Positions 62,691-64,000 of a stretch of 64,000 bases of DNA are shown here, piece by piece. How positions within the stretch are numbered: position 1 is the first letter of the stretch; every line of letters begins with the position of its first letter. The notes below the pieces were generated by a model. That model saw nothing but the letters and a program-made list of their open reading frames with translations, was not told the DNA's origin and did no database searches. Source of the DNA: DASSUW01 sp963844205 (lineage in GTDB: Bacteria; Actinomycetota; Thermoleophilia; Solirubrobacterales; Solirubrobacteraceae); assembly GCA_963844205.1 (NCBI GenBank), contig CAWJNK010000001.1, positions 1,984,001 through 2,048,000 on the forward strand, written 5' to 3'. Made by a program: the position numbers and the translations under genes.

Positions 62691-62719
62691 ACCTACGAGT
62701 GTCGGCCTTTAGGGCGAAA

Positions 62720-62738
62720 TATCAACTTAGATTTGATA
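62720..62738. promoter_or_regulatory. Lrp/AsnC-type operator in the EamA / Lrp divergent promoter
   Basis: TATCAA-CTTAGAT-TTGATA is a perfect 6-bp inverted repeat in an AT-rich gap of 81 bp between the starts. Outer CGAAATAT and complementary ATTATTTCG form a second pair. AT-rich islands of this kind in GC-rich genomes suit Lrp-type binding. Confidence 0.6.
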
Positions 62739-62771
62739 GTTCGGCCTCTAGACGGAATATTATTTCGTGAT

Positions 62772-63242
62772 ATGGCCATTTCGCTTGATCCTGTTGATGT
62801 CCGCCTGCTATCCGAGCTGCAGCAGGACGCGGACCGGCCGAACGTGGAGCTCGCGCGGATCGTCGGGTTGTCGCCGGCGGCCACGCTGAACCGCGTGCGG
62901 CGGCTTAAGGAGTCGGGCGTGCTGCGCCGGATCACCGCCCGGCTCGACAGCACCGCCGCCGGCTTCCCGCTCCAGGTCTACGTGCTCGTCACGCTCGGCC
63001 GGCACGACGAGGTCGCGAACCGGCGCTTCCAGGAGGCCGTCGCGGCGCTCCCGCACGTGATCGCCGCCGACTGGGTCACGGGCGAGGTCGACGCGGTGCT
63101 CATGGTCGTCGCGCGCGACGTCGCCCAGCTCCAGGTCGTGCTCACCCGCCTGTCGACCCGCGGCGCCTCCCGCCTCGTCACGCTCCTGCGGCTCGAGGAG
63201 CTCAAGCCCAGCTCCCCACTCCCGCTGACGCCGACGCGCTGA
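62772..63242 (+). CDS. Lrp/AsnC-family transcriptional regulator
   Basis: Protein of 156 residues. N-terminal winged helix (LDPVDVRLLSELQQDADRPNVELARIVGLSPAATLNRVRRLKESGVLRRI) and a C-terminal RAM ligand domain (VLVTLGRHDEVANRRFQEAVAALPHVIAADWVTGEVDAVLMV). Amino acid-responsive regulator, probably of the divergent EamA transporter and itself. Its 3' end is duplicated downstream. Confidence 0.92.
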   Translation: MAISLDPVDVRLLSELQQDADRPNVELARIVGLSPAATLNRVRRLKESGVLRRITARLDSTAAGFPLQVYVLVTLGRHDEVANRRFQEAVAALPHVIAADWVTGEVDAVLMVVARDVAQLQVVLTRLSTRGASRLVTLLRLEELKPSSPLPLTPTR

Positions 63243-63288
63243 GGGGGCCCGGTCCTGGCTCCCCACTCCCACTGACGCCGACGCGCTG
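63211..63288. repeat. 31-bp direct duplication of the lrp 3' end
   Basis: GCTCCCCACTCCCGCTGACG at 63211 (extending to 63241) recurs at 63258-63288 with one G/A difference. The second copy is downstream of the stop codon, as left by a local duplication. Confidence 0.8.
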
Positions 63289-63346
63289 TAGGCCCGGCCC
63301 GGCCTCGGGGCCGGCTCGAGTTTCGATAGGCGCCTTGACAGATCCT

Positions 63347-63375
63347 CTGTACCGGTATAGTCTTTACCAGTACAG
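63347..63375 (+). promoter_or_regulatory. Operator overlapping the promoter of the LacI-family gene
   Basis: CTGTACCGGTA-(7 nt)-TACCAGTACAG is an 11-bp inverted repeat with one mismatch ending directly before the ATG at 63376. TTGACA at 63335-63340 and TATAGT at 63356-63361 form a promoter with a short 15-bp spacer; the operator covers the -10, as for autoregulation. Confidence 0.65.
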
Positions 63376-64000
63376 ATGACTCCGCGCACCAAGGACCGCG
63401 CAGTGACCCTTGCGACCGTCGCCGAAGCGGTGGGGGTCTCCCGCATGACGGTTTCCAACGCCTACAACCGCCCCGACCAACTCTCGCCCGAGCTGCGGGC
63501 CCGGGTGCTCGAGGCCGCCCAGCGGCTCGGCTACGCGGGGCCGAGCCCGATCGGGCGCACGCTCTCGCGCGGCAAGACCGGCTCGGTCGGGCTCGTGTTC
63601 GACTTCCCGCTCACGATCGCGTTCGCCGACCCGGGGACGGTCCAGTTCCTCCACGGCGTCGCCGCCGGATGCGAGGAGCAGGGGCTCGGCCTCTCGATCG
63701 TGCCCCGCATCGAGACCGGCGGCGCCGCGCTCGTCCAGCGCGCGCTGGTCGACGGGTTCGTCCTCTACTGCGTCGCGCCCGGCGACCCGCGGCTCGACGC
63801 CGTGCGCACCCGCAAGCTTCCCTACGTCCGCGTCGACTTCGACCCGGAGCCCACGGGCCTCGACGTCAACATCGACGACGAGGCCGGCGCCCGCGCGATC
63901 GCCGAGCACCTCACCGCGCTCGGCCACCGGCGCATCGGGATCGTGCTGCCGCACGAGCACGCCGGCTCGACCGGCCCCGAGGCGCAGCTGAGCGCCTGGC
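63376..64000 (+). CDS. LacI-family transcriptional regulator, C-terminus cut off
   Basis: 208 residues are visible. N-terminal helix-turn-helix: TLATVAEAVGVSRMTVSNAYNRPDQLSPELRARVLEAAQRLGY with hinge. Then the periplasmic-binding-like effector domain (GSVGLVFDFPLTIAF, GFVLYCVAPGDPRLDAV, VNIDDEAGARAIAEHL). Sugar or nucleoside ligands are usual. The protein runs off the right edge. Start ATG 63376 is next to the operator. Confidence 0.92.
   Translation, partial: MTPRTKDRAVTLATVAEAVGVSRMTVSNAYNRPDQLSPELRARVLEAAQRLGYAGPSPIGRTLSRGKTGSVGLVFDFPLTIAFADPGTVQFLHGVAAGCEEQGLGLSIVPRIETGGAALVQRALVDGFVLYCVAPGDPRLDAVRTRKLPYVRVDFDPEPTGLDVNIDDEAGARAIAEHLTALGHRRIGIVLPHEHAGSTGPEAQLSAW

Overview
The window is GC-rich DNA (roughly 70% or more by eye) from an actinobacterium. 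Gene content points to class Thermoleophilia, near the Solirubrobacterales: CarD, SigK/RskA and SARP-type regulators, a SigH-like sigma factor, a DUF559 protein with an AbiEi-like N-terminus, and a secreted beta-helix protein. This placement is inference, because no rRNA lies in the window. Gene density is high, start/stop overlaps of 4 bases (ATGA or GTGA) are common, and many genes sit on the minus strand.

Layout. 1-15 kb is mixed housekeeping: FHA proteins, a BI-1 membrane protein, divergent thiolase and 3-hydroxyacyl-CoA dehydrogenase genes around a TetR-type operator, a CNNM-family protein, a frameshifted pterin dehydratase, a rhomboid protease, two ECF sigma modules, a PlsC-GpsA fusion and a GAF-GGDEF-EAL-GAF protein. 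A tRNA-Thr lies at 15.0 kb. 15.7-24.8 kb is one minus-strand nucleoside import and salvage operon: CYTH-cytidine deaminase fusion, purine nucleoside phosphorylase, pyrimidine nucleoside phosphorylase and adenosine deaminase, with a BMP-type lipoprotein and its ABC transporter downstream. Uracil phosphoribosyltransferase is divergent from it. 25.4-29.2 kb holds a PAS-GAF-PP2C phosphatase, a TetR regulator, a LOG-family protein and a two-module VOC protein.

29.5-61.5 kb is a minus-strand backbone in the order folP, folB, folK, coaX, dus, greA, lysS, clpC, radA, disA, carD, ispD, ispF, cysS, rlmB, sigH. This closely follows the known order of the Bacillus subtilis yac region and much of the Mycobacterium fol-lysS-clpC-radA/disA-carD-isp-cysS region. 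Accessory genes interrupt it: TetR/MMPL, a beta-helix protein, a DUF559 protein, a block with a SARP regulator, a PLP lyase, a serine hydrolase and a decayed ATPase, and an MFS/MocR pair. 61.6-64 kb carries an EamA transporter divergent from an Lrp/AsnC regulator, and the start of a LacI-family regulator.

Most notable is a family of large imperfect palindromic repeats whose ends read GAACGTCAACTGCGG or close variants. Two copies of about 190 bp (A, B), one of 144 bp (C) and two reduced copies (D, E) lie beside gene 3' ends. Four of the five lie where accessory genes meet the conserved backbone. Also notable: carD has no ATG, GTG or TTG start for its essential N-terminal domain, but an AUC codon follows a perfect AGGAGG; rlmB has no canonical start after cysS; and two enzyme fusions (PlsC-GpsA, CYTH-CDA) and two single frameshifts (pterin dehydratase, MocR) occur. 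The frameshifts could be biological or sequencing errors.
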